A DNA stretch of 56,053 nucleotides from Planctomycetota bacterium (GTDB taxonomy: Bacteria > Planctomycetota > UBA1135 > UBA2386): positions 1 through 56,053 of the forward strand of contig JADLHO010000034.1 of assembly GCA_020848735.1 (NCBI GenBank). The letters are read 5' to 3'. Below, piece by piece: positions 15,789-24,340 of the stretch; the first letter of the stretch is position 1; every line of letters starts with the position of its first letter. The notes under the pieces were generated by a model. That model had not been told where the DNA came from. It was given only the letters and a program-made list of their open reading frames with translations, and searched no databases. Made by a program: the position numbers and the translations under genes.

Positions 15789-15905
15789 CACCCGTTCAGA
15801 GTTTTTCACAACGCGGGATCCCGGTTGGGGAAAGTCTGCCAGCGCCCCCCTGTCATGCGCGGTTCCGATGCAGGCTCGGGCCGAGCATCGCGGGCCCGAC
15901 GGGAC

Positions 15906-16394
15906 TCAGCCGAAGAGCTGCTGCCAGATCGCGACCACCCGATCTCCGAGCGCATAGATGTCGACGGCGGGCCAGACGCGGCGCAGCAGGATCAGCAGCA
16001 CCACGAGGACGATCGCGAAGAGCGAGTAGAAGAGGGCGCGCGCGGTCTGGATCGCGAGCCAGCGCTTGATCGAGTAGAGCAGCCGGGGCCGCGCACGCGC
16101 CGGACCGGCACGGCCCTCACCGCGCGACGTGGCGACCGGCGTACCGCCCTTCTGGATCCAATCGCGTTGCGCCTGGAGCCCCCGCTGCACGAGCTGCGAC
16201 GCATCGAGCGGTTCGGCGAGGACGGCGCGGACGACGTCCTCCCAGGGATAGGCCTCGGTCCGTGCCTCGCAGAGTTCGCGCAGCCGGCGCTGCGTGGCCG
16301 GTCCCACGCTGCCTGCCATCATCCGGAGGGAGGTCTCGGCGACGCGCGCGACGGTGCGGTCCTGCTCGGCGAAGCTCGGGGATTCGTTGCTCAT
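15906..16394 (-). CDS. Small single-pass membrane protein, unknown
   Basis: 162 residues from ATG at 16394; the frame extends upstream over the divergent gene but only as shadow. The soluble N-terminal part (1-105) is helical (RRLRELCEARTEAYPWEDVV, DASQLVQRGLQAQRDW). A basic linker then precedes one membrane helix at about 120-140 (FYSLFAIVLVVLLILL) and a short tail. I do not recognise the family. It is divergent from the GspF-domain gene, with 73 bases between starts, which suggests a shared regulatory region. Confidence 0.7.
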   Translation of the reverse strand: MSNESPSFAEQDRTVARVAETSLRMMAGSVGPATQRRLRELCEARTEAYPWEDVVRAVLAEPLDASQLVQRGLQAQRDWIQKGGTPVATSRGEGRAGPARARPRLLYSIKRWLAIQTARALFYSLFAIVLVVLLILLRRVWPAVDIYALGDRVVAIWQQLFG

Positions 16395-16467
16395 CGGCGC
16401 GCAGGCTACCGCGCCGCGGGCGGCGCACGTACCGTCAGCCGGGCCGCTCGAAGTCCGGCTCCCCGTC

Positions 16468-17382
16468 ATGTCCATGCTCTCCAGGCTCTCGCTGCTCAGC
16501 CTTCCCGAGCGTCTGGAGGAACTCGCGTCGGCACTCGACGCCGGCCTCCGTGCGGAGACCGCGGCGCACGCCGCGGGCATCGACGCCCCCGTCGGTGATG
16601 GCCTGGTCGAAGCCATGCGCCGGAGCGGCTTCGGCCTCGCCGCCCACGAACTCGAACTGCTCGCGGCCTGCGAGCGGGCCGGCCGACTTCCCGCCGCGTT
16701 GCGCCGCATGGCCGCGAGCCAGGTCCGACGGCGAGATCGAGCCCGGCGACTCCTCGGCCGACTGGCCTATCCCACCTTGATCCTCGGCCTCGGCGTCGTG
16801 CTGGCGCTGGCCGTCGTGCCCGCAGGTCGGGCGACCGGCATCGTGACGCTCACCCTCGCCCTCGGCCTGCTGCTCGCGATCGTCGGCGCGGTCTGGCGCG
16901 TACGCGCCGCGCGACGCGATCCCGCGATCGATCCCGCGCGCTGGCCCCTGGTCGGCGCGATCGCCCGCGACGCGGCCGAATCGCCCTACCTCGCCGCGAT
17001 GCACGCACTCCACGGTTCGGGAGTCCCGCTCGACGAGGCACATCGGCTGGCGACCAAGGCGGTCCCCTACGCGGCGGCACGGGCTCGGCTGATCGTCGCT
17101 GCCGAGGCCCTGCGACGCGGTCTGCCCCTCGCGGAGTCGCTGGCCTCCTGCGCATCGCTGTCCCCGGAGTCGGTCGAGCTCCTCGCGCGCGCGGAACCAC
17201 TCGGCGCACTCGAGGATGCCTTCGCGCGCGCCGCGTCACGTCGCGACGACACGCTCGATCGACGCCTCGACCGCTCCGTGCGCATGCTCGGCGGCATCGC
17301 GTTCGCCGCCGCGGCGATCCTCGTGCTCGTGATCGCTCTCGACTTCTACGGCGGCCTCTTCGCGCGCGTCGTTCCGCGCTGA
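16468..17382 (+). CDS. Type II secretion GspF-domain membrane protein
   Basis: 304 residues from ATG at 16468 (a second ATG at 16474 is also possible). Two weak T2SSF/GspF halves are visible: about 5-100 (LPERLEELASALDAGL, then ELELLAACERAGRLPAALRR) and about 170-270 (AMHALHGSGVPLDEAHRLAT, ARAEPLGALEDAFARAASRR). Each is followed by membrane helices, at about 108-150 and 278-298. GspF/PilC proteins form the inner-membrane platform of type II secretion and type IV pili. The single copy beside rpoN, without an ATPase or pseudopilin gene, is unusual. It may serve a minimal or distant secretion system. It ends 93 bases before rpoN. Confidence 0.7.
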   Translation: MSMLSRLSLLSLPERLEELASALDAGLRAETAAHAAGIDAPVGDGLVEAMRRSGFGLAAHELELLAACERAGRLPAALRRMAASQVRRRDRARRLLGRLAYPTLILGLGVVLALAVVPAGRATGIVTLTLALGLLLAIVGAVWRVRAARRDPAIDPARWPLVGAIARDAAESPYLAAMHALHGSGVPLDEAHRLATKAVPYAAARARLIVAAEALRRGLPLAESLASCASLSPESVELLARAEPLGALEDAFARAASRRDDTLDRRLDRSVRMLGGIAFAAAAILVLVIALDFYGGLFARVVPR

Positions 17383-17423
17383 ACCGCGCGCGCGACGTTC
17401 GTAGCCAGCCCCTCTTGCAGGGC

Positions 17424-17429
17424 TATACT
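17424..17429 (+). promoter_or_regulatory. Possible -10 box of rpoN
   Basis: TATACT, five of six to consensus, 47 bases upstream of the rpoN ATG in a GC-rich gap. There is no convincing -35 hexamer at the usual distance. Confidence 0.35.
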
Positions 17430-17475
17430 GCTCCGCCGCCACCACCGAACCGTAGCCGTAGCGTCGAAGACCGCC

Positions 17476-18921
17476 ATGCGATTGGGCCTGACTCAGCATC
17501 TGCGCGCCGAACAGCGACTCGTGCAGTCGCCGCAGATGATCCAGGCGATGCAGGTCCTGCAGTGTCCGATGGCGGAGCTGATCGACCGCATCGACCAGGA
17601 GCTGCAGGAGAACGTCTTCCTCGAGGTCAAGGAGGAGAGCGCGGAGAACGAGGGAGGCGAGAAGGGGGAAAGCGCGGCGGAGACGCCGCGCGAGGACGAC
17701 CGCCAGGAGGCGAACGACGCCACCGCGGAACTCTGGAACGAGCTCGAGAGCCTCGAGCGCCGTGCCGAGGGCGTCGCCCCGCGGACCCCGACGATCAGCG
17801 ACGAGGAGGCCGATCGGCGCCTCGACGCGCTCTACAACACCCCGGCCCAGGGCATCTCGCTCCCCGACCACCTGCTCAGCCAGGTGCGGATGACGGAGAT
17901 CGACCCGGTGCTCTTCCGGGTCGTCGAGCACATCGTCTACTCGCTCGACGAGGACGGCCGGCTCGCCGAGTCTGCGGAGCAGATCGCCGACACGCTCCTC
18001 GTGCCGATCCCGCTCGCCGAGCGCGCGATCGAACTCGTCCGCGCGCTCGATCCGCCGGGCGTCGGCGCCCGCGATCTGCGCGACTGCCTCCTGATGCAGC
18101 TCGATCGCATGAACTACGTGCAGCCGCTGACGCGGCTGATCGTCGAGAAGCACCTCGACGACCTGGCGATGAACCGCCTGCCGAAGATCGCGCGCGACAC
18201 GAACGCCGAGCTCGAGGACGTGAAGGACAGCTGGACCTTCCTCCGCGACTACCTCAACCCGCACCCGGGAGCGGCGTTCAGCGAGACCCGCGGTGCCATC
18301 GTGGTGCCCGATGTGATCGTCGAGGAGATCGACGGCCGCTTCGAGGTCCGCAGCGAGCGCGGACGCATCCCCGAGCTCGGCATCTCGGTCACCTACAAGA
18401 ACCTCCTCAAGGAGGCCCGCGACGATCCCAAGGTGCACGAGTACCTGCGCCGGAAGATCGACGCCGCGAAGTGGTTCATCGAGGCGGTGCACCAGCGCCA
18501 GAGCACGATCGAGCGCATCGCGAGCGAGGTCGTCTCACGGCAGCAGGACTTCCTGCGCAACGGCATCCGCGACCTGCGCCCGATGAAGATGCAGGAGGTC
18601 GCCGATGCCGTGGGCGTGCACATCTCCACGGTCAGCCGCGCGATCTCCGGCAAGTACATCCAGACGCCCCAGGGCGTGATGGACCTGAAGCGTTTCTTCT
18701 CGGGCGGCACCGTCACGGACAGCGGCGAGCACGTCAGCCAGCGCGCGGTGAAGGACAAGCTGCGCCAGCTCGTCGAAGCCGAGGACAAGCACAACCCCTG
18801 GTCGGACGATCAGCTCGTCGAGGAGCTCGGGCGCCAGGGCGTCCACATCGCGCGCCGCACCGTCACGAAGTACCGCAAGGCGCTCGGCATCGAGTCCTCC
18901 ACGCGCCGCCGCGCCTTCTGA
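17476..18921 (+). CDS. rpoN: RNA polymerase sigma-54 factor
   Basis: 481 residues from ATG at 17476. Region I is Gln/Leu-rich (LVQSPQMIQAMQVLQCPMAE), region II is acidic (about 55-100), then come the core-binding domain and the cross-linking/HTH region (ADAVGVHISTVSRAISGKYI). The RpoN box reads ARRTVTKYR near residue 465, just before the C-terminus. Sigma-54 directs polymerase to -24/-12 promoters and requires AAA+ activators such as the regulator at 13228-14571. It is followed by efp 110 bases downstream on the same strand, possibly co-transcribed. Confidence 0.96.
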   Translation: MRLGLTQHLRAEQRLVQSPQMIQAMQVLQCPMAELIDRIDQELQENVFLEVKEESAENEGGEKGESAAETPREDDRQEANDATAELWNELESLERRAEGVAPRTPTISDEEADRRLDALYNTPAQGISLPDHLLSQVRMTEIDPVLFRVVEHIVYSLDEDGRLAESAEQIADTLLVPIPLAERAIELVRALDPPGVGARDLRDCLLMQLDRMNYVQPLTRLIVEKHLDDLAMNRLPKIARDTNAELEDVKDSWTFLRDYLNPHPGAAFSETRGAIVVPDVIVEEIDGRFEVRSERGRIPELGISVTYKNLLKEARDDPKVHEYLRRKIDAAKWFIEAVHQRQSTIERIASEVVSRQQDFLRNGIRDLRPMKMQEVADAVGVHISTVSRAISGKYIQTPQGVMDLKRFFSGGTVTDSGEHVSQRAVKDKLRQLVEAEDKHNPWSDDQLVEELGRQGVHIARRTVTKYRKALGIESSTRRRAF

Positions 18922-19031
18922 TCCGCACCCGACGGGCTTCGTGCTTCCCCCGCGGCATCTTCCCTCGTGGCAGGCCGAGGGGCACGATTCCCGCTCCTTC
19001 TCCGACGTCTCCGTCCCACACTCTGCAATCG

Positions 19032-19592
19032 ATGGCGATCCGAGTCACTGAAGCCAAGAAGGGTATGGTCATCCGCTTCGAGGGTGAGCTGTACCAGATC
19101 GCGCGCTACGACCACGTCACTCCGGGGAACTGGCGCGCGATCCACCACCTCAATCTGCGCCACCTGAAGACCGGCCGGCAGAAGGACGTGCGCATGAACA
19201 CGTCCGATCAGATCGAGCCCGTCTTCCTCGAGGCTCGCAGCTGCCAGTACGTCTACAAGGACTCGGTCGGGCACGTCTTCATGGACAACGAGAACTTCGA
19301 GCAGTTCCACCTGTCCGAAGAGATCCTCGGCGACACGATGCAGTACATCCACGAGGGCAGCTCGATCGACGTGCTCTTCGTCGAAGGCTCGGCGCTCACC
19401 GTGCAGCTGCCCCCGACGGTCATCCTCGACGTCACCGAAGCAGAGGATGTCGCGCGCGGCGACACCGTGTCGAACGTGCAGAAGACGATCAAGCTCTCGA
19501 CGGGACTCGAGGCGAAAGCCCCCGCGCACATCAAGGTCGGCGACAAGGTGAAGATCAACACCGAGACCGGCGAGTTCCTGGGCCGCGCCTGA
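19032..19592 (+). CDS. efp: Elongation factor P, without the modified lysine
   Basis: 186 residues from ATG at 19032, the typical length with three beta-barrel domains. Recognisable blocks: TEAKKGMVIRFEGELYQIAR, NLRHLKTGRQKDVRMNTSDQ, CQYVYKDSVGHVFMDNENFE, VQLPPTVILDVTEAEDVARG and the terminal VKINTETGEFLGRA. EF-P promotes peptide-bond formation at polyproline stretches. The domain I loop that carries the modified residue (PGKGQA with Lys34 in E. coli) reads PGNWRA here, so the beta-lysylation site is Asn33 and no Lys or Arg takes its exact place. It follows rpoN and converges on larC. Confidence 0.96.
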   Translation: MAIRVTEAKKGMVIRFEGELYQIARYDHVTPGNWRAIHHLNLRHLKTGRQKDVRMNTSDQIEPVFLEARSCQYVYKDSVGHVFMDNENFEQFHLSEEILGDTMQYIHEGSSIDVLFVEGSALTVQLPPTVILDVTEAEDVARGDTVSNVQKTIKLSTGLEAKAPAHIKVGDKVKINTETGEFLGRA

Positions 19593-19663
19593 GAGCCCGA
19601 GAGAGTTCCCATCGGACGGGCGCCTGGGGCGCAAGATCTGAGACCGCGCGCGGAGCGGGTCGA

Positions 19664-20851
19664 TCAGCGCGGCGCTTCGCGACGCGCCGCGTCCGCATCG
19701 ATCAGCCGTGCGAGCAGTTCACGGCGACCGAGTCCGGTCGAATCGACGAGTCGTCGCAGCTCCGCGTCCTCGGGTCGGCGCACGACGCGGCCCGAGGGCA
19801 GGCGGGCGCACTTGTGCGCGACGGGGCCGAAGGGGCCGTCCACGGTCTCGACCCAGCGCTCGAGCACGGTGCGCTCGACGGTCGTGCGTCGGATGCCGAG
19901 CGAGCTGGACTCCTCGAGCAGGAAGCCCTCGAGCTGCGGCCGGCGCTGCTCGCCCGTCAGGACGTGCAGCACGTGACCGGGCCGTCCCTTCTTCATCGTG
20001 ACCGGCGCCACCCACGCATCGAGGGCGCCCTGCTCGAGCGCGCGTTCGACGAGCCACGCGAGCGACTCGCCGTCGGCCGTGTCGAGGTTGCACGCCAATT
20101 CGCGGAGCGGCTCCGCCGCGGCGACGGCATCACCCGCGAGTTCGCCGACCGTGATCCGCAGCAGGTTCGGCACGCCGGGCTGATCGCGCGTGCCCGCGCC
20201 GTGACCGCAGGCCGACGAGACGAACGCGTCGCGCAGTGGCCGCGCGTCGACGAACTCGCGCAGCAGCGCGGCCCCCGTCGGCGTCGTGCACTCGCCGGCC
20301 AGACGGCGAGTCTGACGCAGACCGTGCAGCAGTCCGGCGGTCCCCGGTGCGGGCACGGGCAGGAGGCCGTGGGCACAGCGCACGACGCCGCTGCCGACCT
20401 CGACGGCCGACGCGTAGGCCCGCTCGATGCCGAGCAGGTGCATCGCGAAGCAGCCGCAGATCACGTCGACCACGGTGTCGACCGCGCCGAGCTCGTGGAA
20501 GTGCACCTCGTCGACCCGCAGCCCGTGCGCCGCGGCCTCGACCGCGGCAAGCGACTCGAACACCGACTGCGCGCGCGCCGCGACCGTCCCCGGCACCGCC
20601 GCGCGCGCCGCCAGGTCGAGCAGCTCCGCGAGGCGGCGCTCGACGGGCGCGGCCGCGCCCTCGCCGTGCACCACGAAGCGCAACCCGGCGAGCCCGCCGC
20701 GCGAGACCCGCTCGACGCCGACCGTCACTCCCAGATCGAGACTGGCGACCGCTCCCGCGAGGTCGGTCCAGGGCGCGCCCGCATCCACGCAGGCAGCGAC
20801 CCACATGTCTCCCGCCACGCCGGCGGGGCAGTCGAAGTACGCGATCTTCAC
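19664..20851 (-). CDS. larC: Nickel-pincer cofactor nickel insertase LarC
   Basis: 395 residues from a GTG at 20851. The N-terminal YFDCPAGVAGDMWVAACVDAG is the LarC (DUF111) signature. It is followed by VDEVHFHELGAVDTVVDVIC, the LLPVPAPGTAGLLHGL block, and the C-terminal MKKGRPGHVLHVL and SSLGIRRTTVER blocks. LarC inserts nickel into pyridinium bis-thiocarboxylate to make the nickel-pincer nucleotide used by lactate racemase-type enzymes. Neither larA, larB nor larE is in the window. It is convergent with efp and divergent from the secreted HEAT protein gene. Confidence 0.93.
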   Translation of the reverse strand: MKIAYFDCPAGVAGDMWVAACVDAGAPWTDLAGAVASLDLGVTVGVERVSRGGLAGLRFVVHGEGAAAPVERRLAELLDLAARAAVPGTVAARAQSVFESLAAVEAAAHGLRVDEVHFHELGAVDTVVDVICGCFAMHLLGIERAYASAVEVGSGVVRCAHGLLPVPAPGTAGLLHGLRQTRRLAGECTTPTGAALLREFVDARPLRDAFVSSACGHGAGTRDQPGVPNLLRITVGELAGDAVAAAEPLRELACNLDTADGESLAWLVERALEQGALDAWVAPVTMKKGRPGHVLHVLTGEQRRPQLEGFLLEESSSLGIRRTTVERTVLERWVETVDGPFGPVAHKCARLPSGRVVRRPEDAELRRLVDSTGLGRRELLARLIDADAARREAPR

Positions 20852-21018
20852 GGGTCGGAGGAGGCGGAATGGGGTTTGCTCGTCGGCTCGCGCCGCCGGC
20901 CCGCGAGCGCGCCCCCCACGAGGAGCACCGAGGGCGCCGAGGGCGCGCCCCGAGCGAGGCCGAGACTAGCCCGAGGCGGCGGACGGACGATAGCGAAGCA
21001 GCCGTACAGTCCAGGACC

Positions 21019-22524
21019 ATGAGCGCACGATCTCCGAGCGGAACCGCACGCTGCCCGAGCCCGGGCCCCGGGCTGCGCCGGCTCGTCGCCCTCCTGGCGC
21101 TCGCGGCCGTCGCCGCTGCGCCGGGCGTCGCGCGGGCCCAGGATGCCGCTCCCGGCGGCCTCTTCGCGCTGCTCGCGGACCGCGATCCTCAGGTCCGCGG
21201 GGAGGCCGCGCTCATCCTGGCGGCGCAGGGCCGTGAGGGCGCTCGGGAAGCGATCCGCCCGCTCTTCGAGGACCGGGACACGGGCGTCCGCACGCGGGCG
21301 CTGATCGCCTACGGCATCCTCGCCGCCGATGGCGCCGATGCGGAGCTCGGCAAGCGCCTGCTCGATCGCGAAGCACCGGAGAGCGTCCGCGTCGCAGCGG
21401 CCTTCGCGCTCGGCTGCCTGCCCGACAGCCAACCCTCGCCCTCGATCGACCGCTACCTCGGGCGCGCCGAGGGTGGCAGTCGCCGCCGCCATCGGGACAC
21501 CTTGATCGCGCTCCTCGCGGGCTTGCAGCGCGCACCCCATCCGCAGCGCCTCGCCCAGATCGATGCGCTGCTCCACGACGCATCGCTCAAGGACCCCGCC
21601 GTGCTGGGTCTCGCGCTCGCCGCACAACGGCGCGCGGGTGGCAGCCCGGGCACCGACGAGCTCGTTCGCCTGCTCGCCCTGCGCGAGACGACCATCAGGA
21701 TCGCGGCGATCGAGGCCGTGGCCGCGAGCCAGCCGGTCTCGGAACGCATCGTCGAGTCGATGCGCGAACTCGCCGACCACGACGACGACCCGGCCGTGCG
21801 TGCGGCGGCCTTGCTCGCGTTGGCCGCGCACGAGACCGGGGCGGCACCCGCTTCGGGGAGCGACCCCGCGCGCGGTGCGCTGCCGCGCTCCACCCAGACC
21901 CTCGCCCGTCTCGCGCTCGCGAGCGACGACGTGCGTCTCGTCGAAGCCGCCACGCACGTGCTCTGCGGCGATGCCGGGACCGACGGCCGCGCCGCGGCGA
22001 GCGCCCGCGCGCGCGGGTCGAGCGATCTCGTGATCCAGCGCGCCGTGCTTCGCGGCTGGCAGGGAACGCCCACCGCCGCGCTCATCGAGGTCGCCCGCCG
22101 CTTCGGCGCCCGTCCCGATGCCTCGGCCGCGGACCGCGGGCTCGCGTTGCGCACCCTCGCGAGCGCGCGCGAACGCGACGCCACCGCGTTGGCTCGCGCG
22201 ACCCTGCACGCGAGCGACGACGCCGAGCTCGTCGCGGACGCGCTCGCCCAGCTGCGAGCGATGGACCAGGACCTCGACCTCGACGCGGAACTCGCCCCCC
22301 TCGTCGCGACACCGGGTCCGCTGCTCCCCGTGCGGATCCAGGCCCTCGGCCGGATCGACCTGCCGCTGGCCTCCCGGTTCGCGGAACGCGCGCTCGGCCT
22401 CGCCGAACCAGGCAGTGACGAACGCCGCGAACTCCTCACCGCCTGGCGACGTGCGCTCTGGCCGCCACCGCCGTCGCAGGTCCTCGCGGTCCTGCCGCAG
22501 GAGCTCGCGGCGCTGCTGCGATGA
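21019..22524 (+). CDS. Secreted HEAT-repeat protein
   Basis: 501 residues from ATG at 21019. A signal peptide is clear: basic start, hydrophobic LVALLALAAVAAAPGVARA, then a cleavage site near residue 40. The rest is built of HEAT-type helical repeats (DRDPQVRGEAALILAAQG, DRDTGVRTRALIAYGILAA, PESVRVAAAFALGCL, DDDPAVRAAALLALAAHE, SDDVRLVEAATHVLC). No enzymatic motif is visible. It is probably a periplasmic or surface interaction scaffold. It is divergent from larC and convergent with the arginase gene, and a terminator-like hairpin lies between the two stops. Confidence 0.85.
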   Translation: MSARSPSGTARCPSPGPGLRRLVALLALAAVAAAPGVARAQDAAPGGLFALLADRDPQVRGEAALILAAQGREGAREAIRPLFEDRDTGVRTRALIAYGILAADGADAELGKRLLDREAPESVRVAAAFALGCLPDSQPSPSIDRYLGRAEGGSRRRHRDTLIALLAGLQRAPHPQRLAQIDALLHDASLKDPAVLGLALAAQRRAGGSPGTDELVRLLALRETTIRIAAIEAVAASQPVSERIVESMRELADHDDDPAVRAAALLALAAHETGAAPASGSDPARGALPRSTQTLARLALASDDVRLVEAATHVLCGDAGTDGRAAASARARGSSDLVIQRAVLRGWQGTPTAALIEVARRFGARPDASAADRGLALRTLASARERDATALARATLHASDDAELVADALAQLRAMDQDLDLDAELAPLVATPGPLLPVRIQALGRIDLPLASRFAERALGLAEPGSDERRELLTAWRRALWPPPPSQVLAVLPQELAALLR

Positions 22525-22529
22525 CGACC

Positions 22530-22547
22530 ACGCCGCGACTGCGGCGT
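22530..22547. terminator. Hairpin between convergent genes
   Basis: ACGCCGC, 4-base loop GACT, GCGGCGT: perfect 7-bp arms in the 31-base gap between the stops of the HEAT gene and the arginase gene. It may serve both directions. There is no T-run on either side. Confidence 0.5.
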
Positions 22548-22555
22548 CGTGAGCG

Positions 22556-23479
22556 TCAGAGAATCGACTTGCCGAAGGCGGACGCGATCATGTCGACGGC
22601 GACGCGGCCCGACTCGTTGCGCACGTCGAGGATCGGGTTCAGCTCGGTGATCTCGAAGGACAGCATGCGACGCGAGTCCGCGATCGCCTCGAGGAGCAGG
22701 TTGCCCTCGCGCCAGTCGATCCCGCCCTTCACCGGGGTTCCCACCCCCGGCACGTCGCTCGGGTCCATCCCATCGAGGTCGAAGGAGACGTGGAAGCCGA
22801 TGGTGCCCGCCGAGGCCTTCGTGATCGCCTCCTGGATGATCGAGCTCATCCCGCGCTCGTCGATGTCCCGCATCGTGTAGGCGTTCACTCCCGAGCGCCG
22901 CACGGTGCGCTTCTCCTCGTCGTCGAGATCGCGGATGCCGATCAGCGCGACGTTCTCCGGCGCGACCTTGGGCGCGAAGCCCCCGAGCTGCGCCAGGCTC
23001 GGCTCACCGAGGCCGAGGACGTGTGCGAGCGGCATGCCATGCACGTTGCCGGTCGGGCTCGTCTCGGGCGTGTTCATGTCGGCGTGCGCATCGACCCAGA
23101 TCAGCCCGATGTGCTCCTGCCGAGCGCGGTGGTGCTCCGCGACGCCCGCGACGGTCCCGATCGCGATGCTGTGATCGCCGCCGAGCACGATCGGACATTC
23201 GCCGGCCGCCATGGCCGAGCGCACGAGCTCGCGCAGGGTCTCGCAGGCCTCGCGGATCTCGGGGAGGTACTTCGCGCGCGCGGGGCCCTTGTCGCGCGAC
23301 TCGGGCACCGGCACCTGCACGTCGCCGACGTCGAGGACCTGGTAGCCCAGGCGGCGGAGCATCTCCGCGACGCCGGCGATCCGGATCCCCGATGGCCCCA
23401 TGTCGACGCCGCGGCGATCGGCCCCGAGGTCCATCGGCACTCCGATGATGCGCACCTTGCGAACGAGGGGTCCTCTCAT
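22556..23479 (-). CDS. rocF: Arginase
   Basis: 307 residues from ATG at 23479. The manganese-binding motifs of the ureohydrolase family are intact: GGDHSIAIG, DAHADMNTPETSPTGNVHGM and SFDLDGMDPSDVPGVGTP. The last includes the PGVGTP context typical of arginase rather than agmatinase, as does the N-terminal GVPMDLGADRRGVDMGPSG. It hydrolyses arginine to ornithine and urea. No urease or ornithine cycle gene is nearby. It lies 58 bases downstream of the SAM hydroxide adenosyltransferase gene on the same strand. Confidence 0.93.
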   Translation of the reverse strand: MRGPLVRKVRIIGVPMDLGADRRGVDMGPSGIRIAGVAEMLRRLGYQVLDVGDVQVPVPESRDKGPARAKYLPEIREACETLRELVRSAMAAGECPIVLGGDHSIAIGTVAGVAEHHRARQEHIGLIWVDAHADMNTPETSPTGNVHGMPLAHVLGLGEPSLAQLGGFAPKVAPENVALIGIRDLDDEEKRTVRRSGVNAYTMRDIDERGMSSIIQEAITKASAGTIGFHVSFDLDGMDPSDVPGVGTPVKGGIDWREGNLLLEAIADSRRMLSFEITELNPILDVRNESGRVAVDMIASAFGKSIL

Positions 23480-23537
23480 CTCTGGTCTGCCTCTGACGCT
23501 GGTCGGTTGGAGCGGATGCCGGGCCCGTCGGACGCAG

Positions 23538-24335
23538 TCATCGGCCGTCCTGGTCTTGCGTGTCGAGTCGGCTCGTCTGGGCCTGCACCGGAGTCCCGGC
23601 ACCGATCCCGAGTTCGCGGGCCGCACTGCCGCCGACGAGTGCCAGTTCGACGGTCTGGTACGAGCCGACGAGCGACACCAGGCTGCCCGGTGCCGCGTCC
23701 GCATAGCAGCCGACGAGCGGCGCCTCCCGGCCTGCGGCGACGACCCCGCGGCAGACGGATCCGGGCGTCAGGACGAGGTCCGTGATCAGGTTGCCGTAGC
23801 GGTCGACCCAGACGACGCGCGCGCCGGACCCGGACGGACCGGCGAGGCGGACCGGATCCGCGCAGCGCGGACCGAGGCTCGCGAAGCCGAGCGTGCCACC
23901 CGCGAGCCGCCCGGCGATCGGTGCGAACACGTCGCGGCCGTGGAAGGTGCGCGAGGCGGGCCGGATGCCGAGTGCGTCGACGTCGATCACGAGCGCGCGG
24001 GCGTCCTCGCGCGCCAGCAACGCCGTGAGCAGCCCGTTGTCGGGTGCGAGCCAGAACGCATCGGCGGCCGCGACGCCGAGCACGCGTCGCGCGCTCCCCA
24101 CTCCCGGGTCGACCACGCCGATGTGCACGGTGCCGGCCGGGAAGCGCTCGACCAGCGACGCCATGACGAACGCCGCCGCGCCGATGTCCTGCGGCGGCAG
24201 CTCGTGGACGACGTCGACGAGCACCGCACGGCGGCACTGGCCGAGCACGACGCCCTTCATCTGCGCGACGTACGGATCGACGGACCCGAAGTCCGTGGTC
24301 AGCGTGACGATGCCGCTGGGCGCGGGCAGGCGCAT
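23538..24335 (-). CDS. SAM hydroxide adenosyltransferase-like (DUF62) protein
   Basis: 265 residues from ATG at 24335, five bases after the phosphohexomutase stop. Family motifs: TLTTDFGSVDPYVAQMKGV, VVDPGVGSARR (Asp and Arg of the described Asp-Arg-His triad), WLAPDNGLLT, TFHGRDVFAPIA (His of the triad) and VVWVDRYGNLITD. Characterised relatives add hydroxide to S-adenosylmethionine to give adenosine and methionine; fluorinase and chlorinase are distant members. The hydroxide activity is inferred. The biological role of the family remains unclear. Confidence 0.9.
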   Translation of the reverse strand: MRLPAPSGIVTLTTDFGSVDPYVAQMKGVVLGQCRRAVLVDVVHELPPQDIGAAAFVMASLVERFPAGTVHIGVVDPGVGSARRVLGVAAADAFWLAPDNGLLTALLAREDARALVIDVDALGIRPASRTFHGRDVFAPIAGRLAGGTLGFASLGPRCADPVRLAGPSGSGARVVWVDRYGNLITDLVLTPGSVCRGVVAAGREAPLVGCYADAAPGSLVSLVGSYQTVELALVGGSAARELGIGAGTPVQAQTSRLDTQDQDGR

Positions 24336-24340
24336 CGGGA

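Larger units (their letters stand above)
15426..15905. other. 480-base non-coding region with promoter and structured RNA
   Basis: No convincing protein gene. On the minus strand it holds an extended -10 promoter (15759-15788), a structured RNA of about 220 bases and an intrinsic terminator (15533-15572), then about 107 bases to the GTG of the GGDEF gene. The stretch 15781-15812 is clearly AT-richer than its surroundings (two T-runs ending CAACA and CACAAC) and could be an UP-like element. Confidence 0.6.

Noticed and set aside
15781..15812. DnaA-box-like AT-rich sequence (two T-runs ending CAACA and CACAAC)
   Set aside because: The matches to the DnaA box are imperfect, there are only two, and no dnaA or dnaN is near. 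A promoter-upstream element explains it better.
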